Below, in pieces: positions 44,699-54,440 of a stretch of 64,000 bases of DNA; position 1 is the first letter of the stretch, and the number at the start of each line of letters is the position of its first letter. The DNA comes from CAVWCW01 sp963753615 (GTDB lineage Bacteria; Pseudomonadota; Gammaproteobacteria; Chromatiales; Chromatiaceae). Position numbers and translations under genes: made by a program. The stretch covers positions 186,001 to 250,000 of the forward strand of contig CAVWCW010000003.1 in assembly GCA_963753615.1 (NCBI GenBank), in the 5' to 3' direction. The notes beneath the pieces were generated by a model. The model was not told where the DNA came from. It searched no databases and saw only the letters and a program-made list of their open reading frames with translations.

Positions 44699-46933
44699 CT
44701 ACCAGCCCGAGGGTTGGCCGAGCAGCACGTAGAAGCTGTGGTCTCCTTCCCCCGAGATGCCCCAGGCCAGATAGAAGGGCCCGACAAAACTGTCCGCGGC
44801 GAGGAAAAGACTGCCGCCGTAGCGGGTCTTTTCCGGCGCGAGCAGGATCGGGGCGCCGGTGGGAGGGTCTCTAAGCTCGGTGTCCCAGAGACGCCCCACT
44901 TCGAGCGACCCGCCCAGATACAGGCCGCGCCCGAGAGGGGCCGGGAAGGCGGCGACCTTTCGAAGGTAGACCAGATTGCCGTAGGCTAGCTGATTGCCAC
45001 GGAATTGGTCCATGTTGTAGCCGGACAGATTGAGGAAACCACCTAGAGCGAAGCGGTCCCAATACGGCATCGAGCCATCGAAGCTGGTGCCGGCTCGGAC
45101 GGTTCCGAGCAAGCTCTGGGGTCCGCTGCTGAAGGCCCCGCGCCACTCCGCCTGCAGGCGCGTGTATTCCACGTCTGCGCCCAGGGCCTCCAGCGGGCGG
45201 TTGACTCTGAGCGAGACGCGCTTGCCGCTGCGAGGCAGGAAGCCGTCGTCGAGCATGTCGTACAGGTAGAGGAAACGAATACCCGTGTCGCTGAAGTTGT
45301 CGGTTTCGAGCAGCGGATCGCCGGTGTCCAGGTCCGGGCTGGTGTACCCAAAATAGGCGCCGAGGCGGGCCTCGCCGGCAGTACCGAAGGTAGTGCCCAG
45401 ATCGACTCCGGCACGAAAGCGCCGTACGTCGTAGCGGGCCAAACGATTGTCGTTGCCCGAAAAAACGCTGAACGGCGTCTTGTACAAGTCGAGGTAAGGT
45501 GCGATGAAGCCCTCGCGATCCCACCGTGTCGGCTGATAGAGCTCGGTGAACAGGCGCGGCTCGTTGCCCAGTGTCAACTCCGAGGTCCACTGCGCGCCGC
45601 GATCGTTGAGCCAGGCCCGATTGTAGACGCCGCGGATGCCGAACCGGTTGTCGCCCTGAAAATCGCTGGACAAGCCAAGGCCGAAATTGAAGTAACCCGG
45701 CCCCCAGGATTTCTCCAGGGCATTTACAATCAACAGGTTACCGCCATCACGTCGAATGAAATCGTAGCTGATCCGCTCATAATCACCGCCGCCGTACAGG
45801 GCCTGAATCTGCTGCTCCAGCTTTGGCCGATCCAGCGGCCGCCCCTCGATGCTCTCCTTCAGCGATTCGAACTGCTCGGGGTTGGCCCGCTCGAGACCGG
45901 TGATGCGCACCTCGTCGACCTTTTCGTTCGCGGCTTTCGGGCCTCCGAAGCGCGCCTTGCGCCAGGCCGCATATTGGGCCTCGCCGACGCTGAACCGGGA
46001 CAATTCCTGCGTCGCCCCCTGCGCCGCGGCAACCCCGATGGCGATGGCCTCATCGGCCCTTTTGAAGTCGCTTGCGCTGATGGCCCCCAGATCCGGAACG
46101 ATCAACAGGTCGCGTTGCGGGTCCAGCTCTTTCAAGGACCTTTGCACGTTCTGCTCGGTCAGGATGGCGATCATTTGCCCCGCCACTCCCACCACGGTTT
46201 CAAGCTGCTCGCGCTTGAGCGGGGGCGTGCCGAGGTTGATCGCGATAATGGAATCCACCCCCATGCGCCGCATCACGTCCACCGGCAGGTTGCGCACCAA
46301 ACCGCCGTCAACGTAAAGACGGCCATCGATCTCGATCGGCGCGAACAGGCCGGGCACGGACATGCTCGCCCGCAGGGCTTCGGACAGGGAGCCGCGGTCG
46401 AACACCATCATTTGTCCGCTTTCCAGGTCGGTGGCTACGGCCCGAAACGGAATCGGAAGCTGATCGAAGCGCTCGAACCGTTCGGAATTGGATACCAGGT
46501 CCGCGAAGAACAATTGAACTTTCTGTCCGGCGATCGCGCCTTTCGGCAACCGGACTTCGCCGTCCCGATAGCCAATGCTGAAGTTCCAGGTGGGTCTTTC
46601 GTCCTGTTGCTTTCGGCGTACGGACGTCACCGGGCGAGGCGGGTCGTCCTGGAACAGGTCGTCCCAATCGACGCTGGTCACCCGGCGTTCCAATTCGTCT
46701 GCTGACAGGCCACTGGCATAAGCACCTCCGACCAAGGCGCCCATGCTGGTTCCCGCAATGGCGTGGATGGGTATCCGCATCTCACGGAGTACCTCGAGCA
46801 CGCCGATGTGAGCCGCACCGCGGGCGCCACCGCCGCTTAGCACCAGCCCGATGCGCGGCGGGTTAGCCTGTGCCGCGGTGGAGAGGAGGAGCGCGGGTAG
46901 CAAAAGGATCTGAAGAAGGCGCTTGATAGCCAT
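44699..46933 (-). CDS. Patatin-like phospholipase, type Vd autotransporter (PlpD-like)
   Basis: Protein of about 744 residues. A signal peptide (to AAQA) is followed by a patatin domain with the oxyanion loop GGGARGAAHIG, the serine nucleophile motif GTSMGALVGGAYA and the aspartate of VDGGLVRNLP. A POTRA-like region around residues 330-400 (VDEVRITGLERANPEQFESLKESIEG) leads to a 16-strand-type barrel to the C-terminus (YVLLGQPSGW). This domain order defines PlpD-type secreted lipases. An upstream in-frame TTG is possible. It is convergent with the CopZ-like gene. Confidence 0.92.
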   Translation of the reverse strand: MAIKRLLQILLLPALLLSTAAQANPPRIGLVLSGGGARGAAHIGVLEVLREMRIPIHAIAGTSMGALVGGAYASGLSADELERRVTSVDWDDLFQDDPPRPVTSVRRKQQDERPTWNFSIGYRDGEVRLPKGAIAGQKVQLFFADLVSNSERFERFDQLPIPFRAVATDLESGQMMVFDRGSLSEALRASMSVPGLFAPIEIDGRLYVDGGLVRNLPVDVMRRMGVDSIIAINLGTPPLKREQLETVVGVAGQMIAILTEQNVQRSLKELDPQRDLLIVPDLGAISASDFKRADEAIAIGVAAAQGATQELSRFSVGEAQYAAWRKARFGGPKAANEKVDEVRITGLERANPEQFESLKESIEGRPLDRPKLEQQIQALYGGGDYERISYDFIRRDGGNLLIVNALEKSWGPGYFNFGLGLSSDFQGDNRFGIRGVYNRAWLNDRGAQWTSELTLGNEPRLFTELYQPTRWDREGFIAPYLDLYKTPFSVFSGNDNRLARYDVRRFRAGVDLGTTFGTAGEARLGAYFGYTSPDLDTGDPLLETDNFSDTGIRFLYLYDMLDDGFLPRSGKRVSLRVNRPLEALGADVEYTRLQAEWRGAFSSGPQSLLGTVRAGTSFDGSMPYWDRFALGGFLNLSGYNMDQFRGNQLAYGNLVYLRKVAAFPAPLGRGLYLGGSLEVGRLWDTELRDPPTGAPILLAPEKTRYGGSLFLAADSFVGPFYLAWGISGEGDHSFYVLLGQPSGW

Positions 46934-47124
46934 GGAAAAAAACAATAAATTCAGATGGTTCGGTCAGTTTCGATTGGTGCAGAATACTCCTCGAAGGCTG
47001 CGACAGCAAGGCGCTGATCGACATGGTGCAAGGTTGCAGGCGGTGGCATGGGGCTCAGTTTCCCGTGCGCTGGGATTGCCCGATTTAAGGTCTGAAGCGG
47101 GCGAGAAGGCCGTCGCCCCGGGGC

Positions 47125-47375
47125 TTAACCCGCATATTTCTACCCAAGCCGCCAGGCGGCTGCGCAGAAGCGACTGGAAATTCGAGGCCTTGTAAAGGAC
47201 TCGGGAGGCTCCGCAGCGGAACAACCTGTATGACGCCGTCTGGCTATCGCACCCCTGGCTGGTTCCTGCACGCCTGGGCTTGCGCTTCTGCGGCTATCGG
47301 TTTCGCTCCAGAGCGGGGCCCAGGCGCACAGGCCCTGCGCCAGGGAAGCGATGCCTGGTGAAATATCCGGGTTAA
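47125..47375 (-). repeat. MITE-like element, copy 2, with 16-bp terminal inverted repeats
   Basis: Element of 251 bases. Its ends are TTAACCCGCATATTTC (47125-47140) and GAAATATCCGGGTTAA (47360-47375), inverted repeats with one mismatch that both include TTAA. It carries no gene and matches 5216-5480 along most of its length in inverted orientation. The neighbouring hypothetical gene uses the TAA within the element's end as its stop codon. The rest of the gap up to the patatin gene (46934-47124) shows nothing recognisable. Confidence 0.85.
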
Positions 47376-47830
47376 CGCCGGCGCGACGACCTTGGGCGGC
47401 CCTGGTAGGCCGCCACCTGCTGGACGATGTCCCGGAAGGGGAGGGCATCCAGTCGCTCGAAGCGCTTGCGTGCGGCCTCGATCAAGCCGAAGACGTCGGG
47501 AATCGGGCGGGGAATCTGCTGCTCAGGGTGCATTACCTTGTGGATGCCCCGCAGCCCGCCAACTTGAACCCGCATGGCTTTTCCGTGCGGAAGTGCGGTA
47601 CGCGCATCGGTGGCTTTGAGGGCAAAGCGGGTTTGGTGGCGCAGCAGGTCGAGCAGGTCCAGGCACTGTTGCTGGGCTGGGTCGGACAGGCAATTCACCC
47701 CTTCGCGCTCGGCAATGCAGAAGCGCTTGGCCCGGCTGCAGCGGCACTGATTGGTGAGGATGCTCTTTTCGTAGGGGCAGAAGCGCTCATTGACTTCGCG
47801 GTAGGTCTTGCGAAAGATCTCGTTGTCCAT
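47372..47830 (-). CDS. Conserved hypothetical cysteine-rich protein
   Basis: Protein of 152 residues, not recognised. The N-terminal third has six cysteines (FCPYEKSILTNQCRCSRAKRFC and NCLSD...QQQC) that could bind a metal cluster. The middle has a basic, mostly helical stretch, and the end is arginine-rich (YQGRPRSSRRR). The stop codon lies inside the terminal repeat of the MITE-like element, so the native C-terminus may have been altered. It follows hslR by nine bases and may be part of that transcript. Confidence 0.65.
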   Translation of the reverse strand: MDNEIFRKTYREVNERFCPYEKSILTNQCRCSRAKRFCIAEREGVNCLSDPAQQQCLDLLDLLRHQTRFALKATDARTALPHGKAMRVQVGGLRGIHKVMHPEQQIPRPIPDVFGLIEAARKRFERLDALPFRDIVQQVAAYQGRPRSSRRR

Positions 47831-47839
47831 CGGGGCGGG

Positions 47840-48241
47840 TCAATCGAAATTTCCGGTAAAGCGTTCGATTTTGCGTCGGTCCCGCTTGCTCGGCCGGCCC
47901 AGATTCGGCCGGGGGGCCAGGGCGCGCTCGGCGCGCCCCTGCTCCAGTTGTTGCTGGCGCTGGCGCTGGCTGGCGTCGCTTTCCCGGTACAGCTTTACCG
48001 CCTCGGAAGCCGGCAGGCGCTGGCGCGACAGGCTGAGCACCTCCAGTTGCCACTCCAGGGAACCCTTGTGAATTCGCAGCTCGCTGCCGGCACGCACCTC
48101 CTTCCCTGGCTTGGTGCGTTGGCCGTTGAGGTGCACCTTGCCCCCGCTGATGGCCTCGCCGGCCAGCTGCCGCGTCTTGAAAAAGCGCGCCGCCCAGAGC
48201 CACTTGTCCAGGCGTTGGTGTTGCAGTGGCTCGGAGGCCAT
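47840..48241 (-). CDS. hslR: Heat shock protein 15 homologue, S4-domain RNA-binding protein
   Basis: Protein of 133 residues. An S4 domain fills the first 65 (LDKWLWAARFFKTRQLAGEAISGGKVHLNGQRTKPGKEV), followed by a basic helical tail, as in Hsp15, which rescues stalled 50S subunits carrying peptidyl-tRNA. The start MASEPLQHQRLDKWLW is the usual one, and an upstream open extension overlaps the glutaredoxin gene. It begins two bases after the grxC stop. Confidence 0.9.
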   Translation of the reverse strand: MASEPLQHQRLDKWLWAARFFKTRQLAGEAISGGKVHLNGQRTKPGKEVRAGSELRIHKGSLEWQLEVLSLSRQRLPASEAVKLYRESDASQRQRQQQLEQGRAERALAPRPNLGRPSKRDRRKIERFTGNFD

Positions 48242-48243
48242 AT

Positions 48244-48558
48244 TCAGGTCGGGGAGTCGTCGGAGACGTCGGGAGAATCGTGTTGCGTGGTGTCCGGGCC
48301 CGGCTCGCGGCCCAGCAAGGGGTCGAGCTTGCCGAAGGCGTCGAGCTCGGCGAGGTCGTCGTAACCGCCGACGTGATAGTCGTCGATAAAGATCTGCGGC
48401 ACCGTGCGGCGGTTGCTGCGCTCCATCATTTCGCGGATCAGTTCGCGGTTGCCCTCGATCAGTCGCTCTTCGTAATCCACTCCCTTGAGCGACAACAGGC
48501 GTTTGGCCCGCACGCAGTAGGGGCAGATGCGGGTTGTGTACATCAAGACGTGAGGCAT
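48244..48558 (-). CDS. grxC: Glutaredoxin 3
   Basis: Protein of 104 residues of the dithiol glutaredoxin family: the active site CPYC in YTTRICPYCVRAKRLLSLKG, the cis-proline motif RTVPQIFI and the glutathione-binding GGYDDLAELDAFGKL. An acidic C-terminal tail of about 18 residues extends beyond the usual end. It reduces protein and small-molecule disulfides in the cytoplasm. It precedes hslR. Confidence 0.92.
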   Translation of the reverse strand: MPHVLMYTTRICPYCVRAKRLLSLKGVDYEERLIEGNRELIREMMERSNRRTVPQIFIDDYHVGGYDDLAELDAFGKLDPLLGREPGPDTTQHDSPDVSDDSPT

Positions 48559-48740
48559 GAAACTGGGTCCTCGGCACGGATTGGCGTGGGAACATCCTAG
48601 CAATGCTCCCGTTGGCGGTCCAGATCGGGACAATCCGCGCATTGTTCAAGGCCATACAGGGTTGGGACAACGAGGGAAAATCCATATCATTGAGAAACCC
48701 GGTCGCTGCCCGGCCGATCCCATGCCCCCAGGAGCCCAGC

Positions 48741-51399
48741 ATGTTGTCAGACGTCCCCCAGACGGTGTATCTCAAGGACTACCGCCCGCCCCAGTTTCTG
48801 GTCGAGCAGGTGGATCTGGACTTCGACCTGGGGGAGGAGGTGACCCGGGTCGTTGCGCGCCTGCTGGTCAGGCGCAACCCCGACCGGCGTGGCGGCGACG
48901 GGGTACTGGAGTTGTTCGGCGAGCGCCTGGAACTGGCTGGCCCTGCACCTGGACGGCCGGGAACTGGGGCCGCAGGACTATGACCTCAGCGATGGGAGCC
49001 TGCGTATCCCTGGGGTACCGGACCGCTTTGAGCTGAAGACGCGAGGTCCGCATCCGTCCCCAGGACAACACCGAGTTGGAGGGCTTGTACCGCTCTGGCG
49101 GCCTGTTCTGCACCCAGTGCGAAGCGGAAGGCTTTCGCCGCATCACCTTCTTCCCCGACCGGCCGGACGTCATGGCCCGCTTCAGCACCACGCATCAGCG
49201 CCGACCGAGGGCGCTACCCGGTGCTGCTGTCCAACGGCAACCTGGTCGAACGCCGGGATCTCGGCGACGGCCGCCACCGGGTGCGCTGGGAGGATCCCTT
49301 CCCCAAACCCAGCTACCTGTTCGCCCTGGTGGCGGGGGACCTGCGTTGTATCGAAGATGGCTTCACCACCGCCAGCGGCCGCGAGGTCAAGCTGCAGATC
49401 TACGTCGAGCCGGAGAACGTCAGACAAGTGCGCCCACGCCATGCGTTCGCTGCAGAAGGCCATGGCCTGGGACGAGCGCCGGTACGGCCGCGAGTACGAC
49501 CTGGACGTCTACATGATCGTCGCCGTCAATGACTTCAATATGGGGGCGATGGAGAACAAGGGCCTCAACGTCTTCAATTCCAAGTACGTGCTGGCGCGCC
49601 CGGAGACCGCCACCGACCGCGATTTCCAGGGCATCGAGGGGGTCATTGCCCACGAGTACTTCCACAACTGGACCGGCAATCGCATCACCTGCCGCGACTG
49701 GTTCCAGCTCAGCCTGAAAGAGGGCCTGACGGTCTTCCGCGACCAGGAGTTCTCCGCCGACATGGGCTCGCGCGGGGTCAAGCGCATCGAGGACGTGCGC
49801 CTGCTGCGGGCGCACCAGTTCGCCGAGGATGCCAGTCCCATGGCGCATCCGGTACGACCGGACTCCTACATCGAGATCAACAACTTCTACACCGTCACCG
49901 TCTACGAAAAGGGCGCCGAAGTGGTGCGCATGCAGGCCAATCTCCTGGGTCCGGGGCTGTTCCGCACCGCCACCGATCTTTACTTCGCCCGCCACGACGG
50001 TCAGGCGGTGACCACCGACGATTTCGTGCAATGCATGATGGATGCCTCCGGGCGCGACCTCGGCCAGTTCAAGCGCTGGTACCAGCAGGCGGGCACCCCG
50101 GAGTTGCAGGTGGCCGGCGAATACGACGCCGCCACCGGCAGCTACCGTCTGCGCGTGCGTCAGCATACCCCCGACACCCCGGGACAGCGCGACAAGCCGC
50201 CCCTGCACATCCCCTTTGCCCTCGGCCTGCTCGATCCCGCGGGACGAGACATGCCGTTGCAGCTCGAGGGCGAGACCGCCGCCCCGCCGGCCGGCACCCG
50301 CATGCTGGAGTTGCGCGAGCGAGAGCACCGTTTCACCTTCGTCGGTCTGGATGCCGAGCCGGTACCCTCGCTGCTGCGCGGCTTCTCGGCCCCGGTCAAA
50401 CTGCATTACGACTACAGCGACGCCGAGCTGATGTTCCTGTTGGCCCATGACAGTGACGACTTCTGCCGTTGGGACGCCGCGCAGACCCTGGCCCAGCGAC
50501 TGATCCTGGCCGGCATCGGCGACTGGCGTGCCGGCCGCCCGGTTGCGGTGCCGGAGGACTTCGTTGCCGCCTTTGGCGCCGCCCTGGGGGACACTGAGGC
50601 CGACCGCGACCTGCTGACCCAGGTGCTGACGCTACCCGGCGAGTCCTACCTTGGGGATCAGCAGGAGGTGGTGGACGTGGATGCCATCCACGCCGTGCGC
50701 GAGGAGGTGCGCAGGTTCTTGGCCGAGGCGCTGCGCCCCCAGCTTCTGGACACCTACCGGGCCTGCGCGGAGAGCGGCGATTACGACCTGGAGCCGGCCT
50801 CCGTCGGGCGTAGGGCCCTAAAGAACCTTTGCCTCGGCTACCTGATGCGCCTCGGCGACCCAGAGCCACTGGCCTTGTGCCAGGCCCAGTTCGATGCCGG
50901 CCACAACATGACCGATGTCATTGCCGCCCTCTCGCTGCTCGCCGAACGCGACTGCCCGCAGCGGGAGCCGGCCCTTCAGGCATTTGCCGAGCGCTGGCGC
51001 GACGACCCCCTGGTGATGGACAAGTGGTTTGCGATTCAGGCTACCTCCAGCCTGCCGGACACCCTGGAACGGGTGCAGGCCCTGCTCGGCCACCCGGCGT
51101 TTTCCCTGCGCAACCCGAACAAGGTGCGCAGCTTGATCGGCGCTTTCAGCGCCGGCAATCCGGTGCGCTTCCATGCCGCCGACGGCGCCGGCTACCGCTT
51201 CCTGGCCGACCGGGTACTGGAGCTGGACCCGATGAATCCCCAGGTCGCTGCCCGCCTGGTGCGGGGACTGGCGCGCTGGCGGCGCTTCGACACCGGGCGC
51301 CAGCAGTTGATGCAGGAAGCCCTGCAACGGATCTTGGCGGCTCCCAAGGTCTCGCGGGACCTGTTCGAAATCGCATCCAAGAGTCTGGAGGCCGCATGA
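48741..51399 (+). CDS. pepN: Aminopeptidase N (four single-base insertions as given)
   Basis: Zinc M1 metallopeptidase of about 885 residues. The start MLSDVPQTVYLKDYRPPQFLV is the conserved PepN N-terminus. The catalytic core has GAMENKGLNVFN and HEYFHNWTGNRITCRDWFQLSLKEGLTVFRDQEF (zinc HEXXH plus E). The C-terminal DUF3458 region runs to the end. Four extra bases at about 48934, 49041, 49193 and 49422 each shift the frame by one, while the text either side stays in family register. Four insertions within 500 bases in one housekeeping gene indicate poor consensus. It overlaps cbiX by ATGA. Confidence 0.92.
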
Positions 51400-51776
51400 A
51401 AGCCCTGTTGCTGGTGGCCCACGGCAGTCGCCGTGCCGAATCCAATGCCGAGGTCGGGCGCCTGGCCGATGAGTTGCGGGCCCGGGCGGGCGCCGAGTTC
51501 GGTTGGGTAGGTCATGCCTTTCTGGAACTGGCCGAGCCCAGCATCGCCCAGGGCATGGGTCTGGCCGCAGCGGCCGGGGCCAAGGAATTGCTGGTGCTGC
51601 CGTATTTTCTCTCTGCCGGACGCCACGTGGTCAAGGACATCCCGGACGAAGTGGCACTGGGTTTGGGCGAGCAGCCTCAGCTTCGGGTCTCGGTGGCGCC
51701 CTATCTGGGTGCCATGCCGGGCGTCTCGGATCTGTTGCTGGGGACGGCCCTGCGAATGTCCGCCGGCGGCGCCTGA
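51396..51776 (+). CDS. cbiX: CbiX/SirB-type sirohydrochlorin chelatase
   Basis: Protein of 126 residues of the short CbiX(S) type. It begins KALLLVAHGSRRAESNAEV, with the catalytic first histidine, and has the second histidine in LPYFLSAGRHVVKDIPDEV. It inserts Co2+ or Fe2+ into sirohydrochlorin for cobalamin or sirohaem. The gene overlaps pepN by four bases (ATGA). An earlier in-frame extension is a shadow of pepN. Sirohaem would serve sulfite reductases of sulfur metabolism, though none is encoded here. Confidence 0.88.
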   Translation: MKALLLVAHGSRRAESNAEVGRLADELRARAGAEFGWVGHAFLELAEPSIAQGMGLAAAAGAKELLVLPYFLSAGRHVVKDIPDEVALGLGEQPQLRVSVAPYLGAMPGVSDLLLGTALRMSAGGA

Positions 51777-52063
51777 GGCCCGTCCGCAGCTCAGCCCCTG
51801 AACACCCCCGCGGCAGGGGTTTTCGCGCCCGCGGTCGGGATTGTTACAGTTTTCTTGCGGCGGCGGTTTCGATAGGCTAGCTTCCTCATCAACTACAGCG
51901 TCTTTTCTGATGGAAGGCGGATCCGCGGGCGCTGTTTCCACGCCCGCGGCATAAGCGCGGAGAGTATCCTGGCGAGCGGTCTCGATGCCGGCGGGCCCAA
52001 AGCCCCGGCCGGTAGGTGTCCGCTCGCTCCGGAATATCGCCGCTCACTCGGAGCAGAGAGATT

Positions 52064-53626
52064 ATGTCCGGCAACGAGCACCAGTATCTGATCCCGGAGA
52101 CGGCGAATGTCGACTCCATAAAGGCCCATCTTGCAGAGCGGTATCGCTTTCGCGAGGAATCCGGCCGGACCGACAAGCGAATCTATTACGATAGTTTCGA
52201 CTGGCGCCTCTACCAGGCCGGCGCCCTCCTGGAGGGAGGGGGTGTCAACGGCAGCGCCAGATTGCGGCTCCGCGGGCTCGACAGCGGCAACCTGGAAGCC
52301 GATCAGGTCCTGGAAGCGCGGCCCCGTTTTGCCTGGGACCTGCCTGACGGGGCCCTGCGCGAGCGTTTGCAACCGCTGCTGGAAATGCGCGCCCTGCTGC
52401 CGCGGCTGGAGCTCGAAAGCCGGATTCAGGCGCTGCGGCTGCTCGACGACCAGGACAAGACGGTGCTGCGGCTGCAGTTCGAGCAGCACCGTTTCAAGGA
52501 TCCAGACGGCAGCGCCGAGGGCGCCGTTGGCAAGCGCCTGCGGCTGTTGCCGGTCAAGGGCTACGACAAGGCCTTGAGCCGAATGCACAACACCCTCTCG
52601 GGCGAGCTGCAGCTGCTGCGCGCCGATACTCAGCCTTTGGAGCAGGCCCTGCAAGCCTTGGGGCGTCCGCCGGGCAGCTACAGCTCCAAGCTGCGGTTCC
52701 GCCTCGATCCCAAGCAACGGGCCGATGCGGTGGCCAAGCAGATCCTGCTGCAACTGCTCGACACCCTGGAAGCCAATGTGGAAGGCGCCAAGGCGGGTCT
52801 GGATTCAGAGTTTCTGCACGACCTGCGGGTGGCCACCCGGCGCACCCGCTCGGCCCTGAGTCAGATCAAGGGCGTGTTCCCAGAGGCGGTGGTAGAGGAT
52901 TTCAAGGCCCGCTTCGGCTGGATCGGCCAGGTCACCGGCCCGACCCGGGACATGGACGTCTACCTGCTCGGTTTTGGCGACTACCGCGATAGTCTGCCGG
53001 CGACCTATCGCGGGCACCTGGAGCCATTGCACCGGTTCCTGGAGGCCCACCGGCAGGCCGAGCAGGAGGCCTTGGCGCGCGAACTCGATTCCGCGCGGTT
53101 TCGCAACATCCTGCACGATTGGCGTGAATTTCTGGAGGCCCCGGTGCCCGAGCAGCCGGAGGCCCCTAATGCCCCACGGCCGATCCGCGAGCTCACCAGT
53201 CAGCGCATCCTGAAAATGTACAAACGGGTCCTCAAGGAGGGCAGGGCGATTGGTCCCGAGACCCCGCCGGAGCACCTGCATGAATTAAGAAAAAGCTGCA
53301 AAAAACTTCGTTATCTGATTGAATTCTTTGCAAACCTTTATCCCAAGAAATCGGCAAAGGCAGTGATTAAGAACCTCAAGGCCCTGCTCGACAACCTGGG
53401 GGCCTTCCAGGACCTTGAGGTACAAGCCGGGAAGCTCCGCGGCCTGGCCCGGCAAATGAGTGAGGAGGGCGAGGTACCGGTCGATACCCTGCTTGCCATA
53501 GGCATGCTGGTGGACGGCCTGCTCGAGCGCCAGGGTCATGCCCGGGCCGAGTTTCAGGAACGCTTTGCCGGCTTCGACAGCGACGGCAACCGCCGGAACT
53601 ACCAACAGCTGTTTGCATCGGAGTGA
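52064..53626 (+). CDS. CHAD-domain protein with CYTH-like N-terminal part
   Basis: Protein of 520 residues. The first 200 have the shape of a CYTH/triphosphate tunnel domain (YYDSFDWRLYQAGALLEGG, SARLRLRGL) but lack the usual ExExK start. The CHAD domain spans about 235-510 with the marks FLHDLRVATRRTRSALSQIK, LHELRKSCKKLRYLIEFFANLY and KALLDNLGAFQDLEVQ. Its conserved basic residues and histidines bind polyphosphate in studied members. The ATG is preceded by a GAGCAGAGAG purine tract. An orphan ParA follows three bases after the stop. Confidence 0.88.
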   Translation: MSGNEHQYLIPETANVDSIKAHLAERYRFREESGRTDKRIYYDSFDWRLYQAGALLEGGGVNGSARLRLRGLDSGNLEADQVLEARPRFAWDLPDGALRERLQPLLEMRALLPRLELESRIQALRLLDDQDKTVLRLQFEQHRFKDPDGSAEGAVGKRLRLLPVKGYDKALSRMHNTLSGELQLLRADTQPLEQALQALGRPPGSYSSKLRFRLDPKQRADAVAKQILLQLLDTLEANVEGAKAGLDSEFLHDLRVATRRTRSALSQIKGVFPEAVVEDFKARFGWIGQVTGPTRDMDVYLLGFGDYRDSLPATYRGHLEPLHRFLEAHRQAEQEALARELDSARFRNILHDWREFLEAPVPEQPEAPNAPRPIRELTSQRILKMYKRVLKEGRAIGPETPPEHLHELRKSCKKLRYLIEFFANLYPKKSAKAVIKNLKALLDNLGAFQDLEVQAGKLRGLARQMSEEGEVPVDTLLAIGMLVDGLLERQGHARAEFQERFAGFDSDGNRRNYQQLFASE

Positions 53627-53629
53627 CGC

Positions 53630-54373
53630 ATGCGCGTACTTGCCGTCTACAACATCAAGGGAGGAGTAGGCAAGACTGCCACCGCGGTCAACCTCGGCTG
53701 CCTGGCGGCGCGAGAGGGGCGGCGTACCCTGATCTGGGATCTGGACCCCCAGGGCGCGGCCAGCTTCTATTTCCGCATCAAGCCCAAGATCAAGGGCGGC
53801 TGGCGCAAGTTGCAGGGCGGCAAGCGCCAGGTCGATAATCGCCTCAAGGGCACCGATTTCGACCGCTTGGACCTGCTGCCGGCGGATTTTTCCTTCCGCC
53901 ACCTGGACCTCAAGTTGGGTGCGGCCAAAAGGCCGGCCGGCCAGCTCCAGCGGGTGCTGCGGCCCCTGGCCGATGATTACGATCTGGTGATCCTGGATTG
54001 CCCGCCCAGCATCTCGCTGGTGTCGGAGAACGTGTTCTCCGCCGCCGACGCCCTGCTGTTGCCCGTGATTCCCACCACCTTGTCCCTGCGCACCCTGGAG
54101 CAGCTGCAGCGATTCCTCGCTCGCGGTCCGGCCAAGACGCTGCCGTTGCTACCATTCTACTCGATGGTGGACCCGGCAATGGAGATGCACCGCCAGGTCT
54201 TGGAGCGCCTACCCCCGGGCCAGGACGGCATGCTGGAGAGCCAAATCCCCTACGCCGGGGACGTCGAGCGCATGGGCATCGAACGCGCCCCGGTGCTGGA
54301 ATACGCCCCTGACAGCCCGGCCGCTCAGGCCTACCGGGTGCTCTGGAAAGAGGTGAGAGAACGCCTATCTTAG
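53630..54373 (+). CDS. ParA/MinD-family ATPase (orphan)
   Basis: Protein of 247 residues. The deviant Walker A with signature lysine, NIKGGVGKTATAVNLG, is followed by DLDPQGAASFYF (Walker A') and YDLVILDCPPSISLVSENVF (Walker B). This is the ParA cargo-positioning family. No parB or centromere-like repeats are adjacent. Instead it is tightly coupled to the CHAD gene, three bases away. Plasmid or chromosome ParA is less likely in this context; a positioning role for the neighbour's cargo is inference. Confidence 0.9.
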   Translation: MRVLAVYNIKGGVGKTATAVNLGCLAAREGRRTLIWDLDPQGAASFYFRIKPKIKGGWRKLQGGKRQVDNRLKGTDFDRLDLLPADFSFRHLDLKLGAAKRPAGQLQRVLRPLADDYDLVILDCPPSISLVSENVFSAADALLLPVIPTTLSLRTLEQLQRFLARGPAKTLPLLPFYSMVDPAMEMHRQVLERLPPGQDGMLESQIPYAGDVERMGIERAPVLEYAPDSPAAQAYRVLWKEVRERLS

Positions 54374-54440
54374 CTCGGGACCGCCTGCCCGGCGGCCCCG
54401 AGGCCGATCCATTGACGGGCCCCGGCGGGCGCGTCGGCGG

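Noticed and set aside
48930..49430. pepN as a true pseudogene
   Set aside because: Four shifts in 500 bases, while every conserved residue and the remaining 2 kb are intact, fit poor consensus better than decay.
51800..51825. Possible terminator after cbiX
   Set aside because: The CCCC/GGGG stem is only four base pairs with four T, too weak to call.
53630..54373. ParA as a chromosome or plasmid partition protein
   Set aside because: No parB, no parS-like repeats and no replication genes nearby; coupling to the CHAD gene points to another role.
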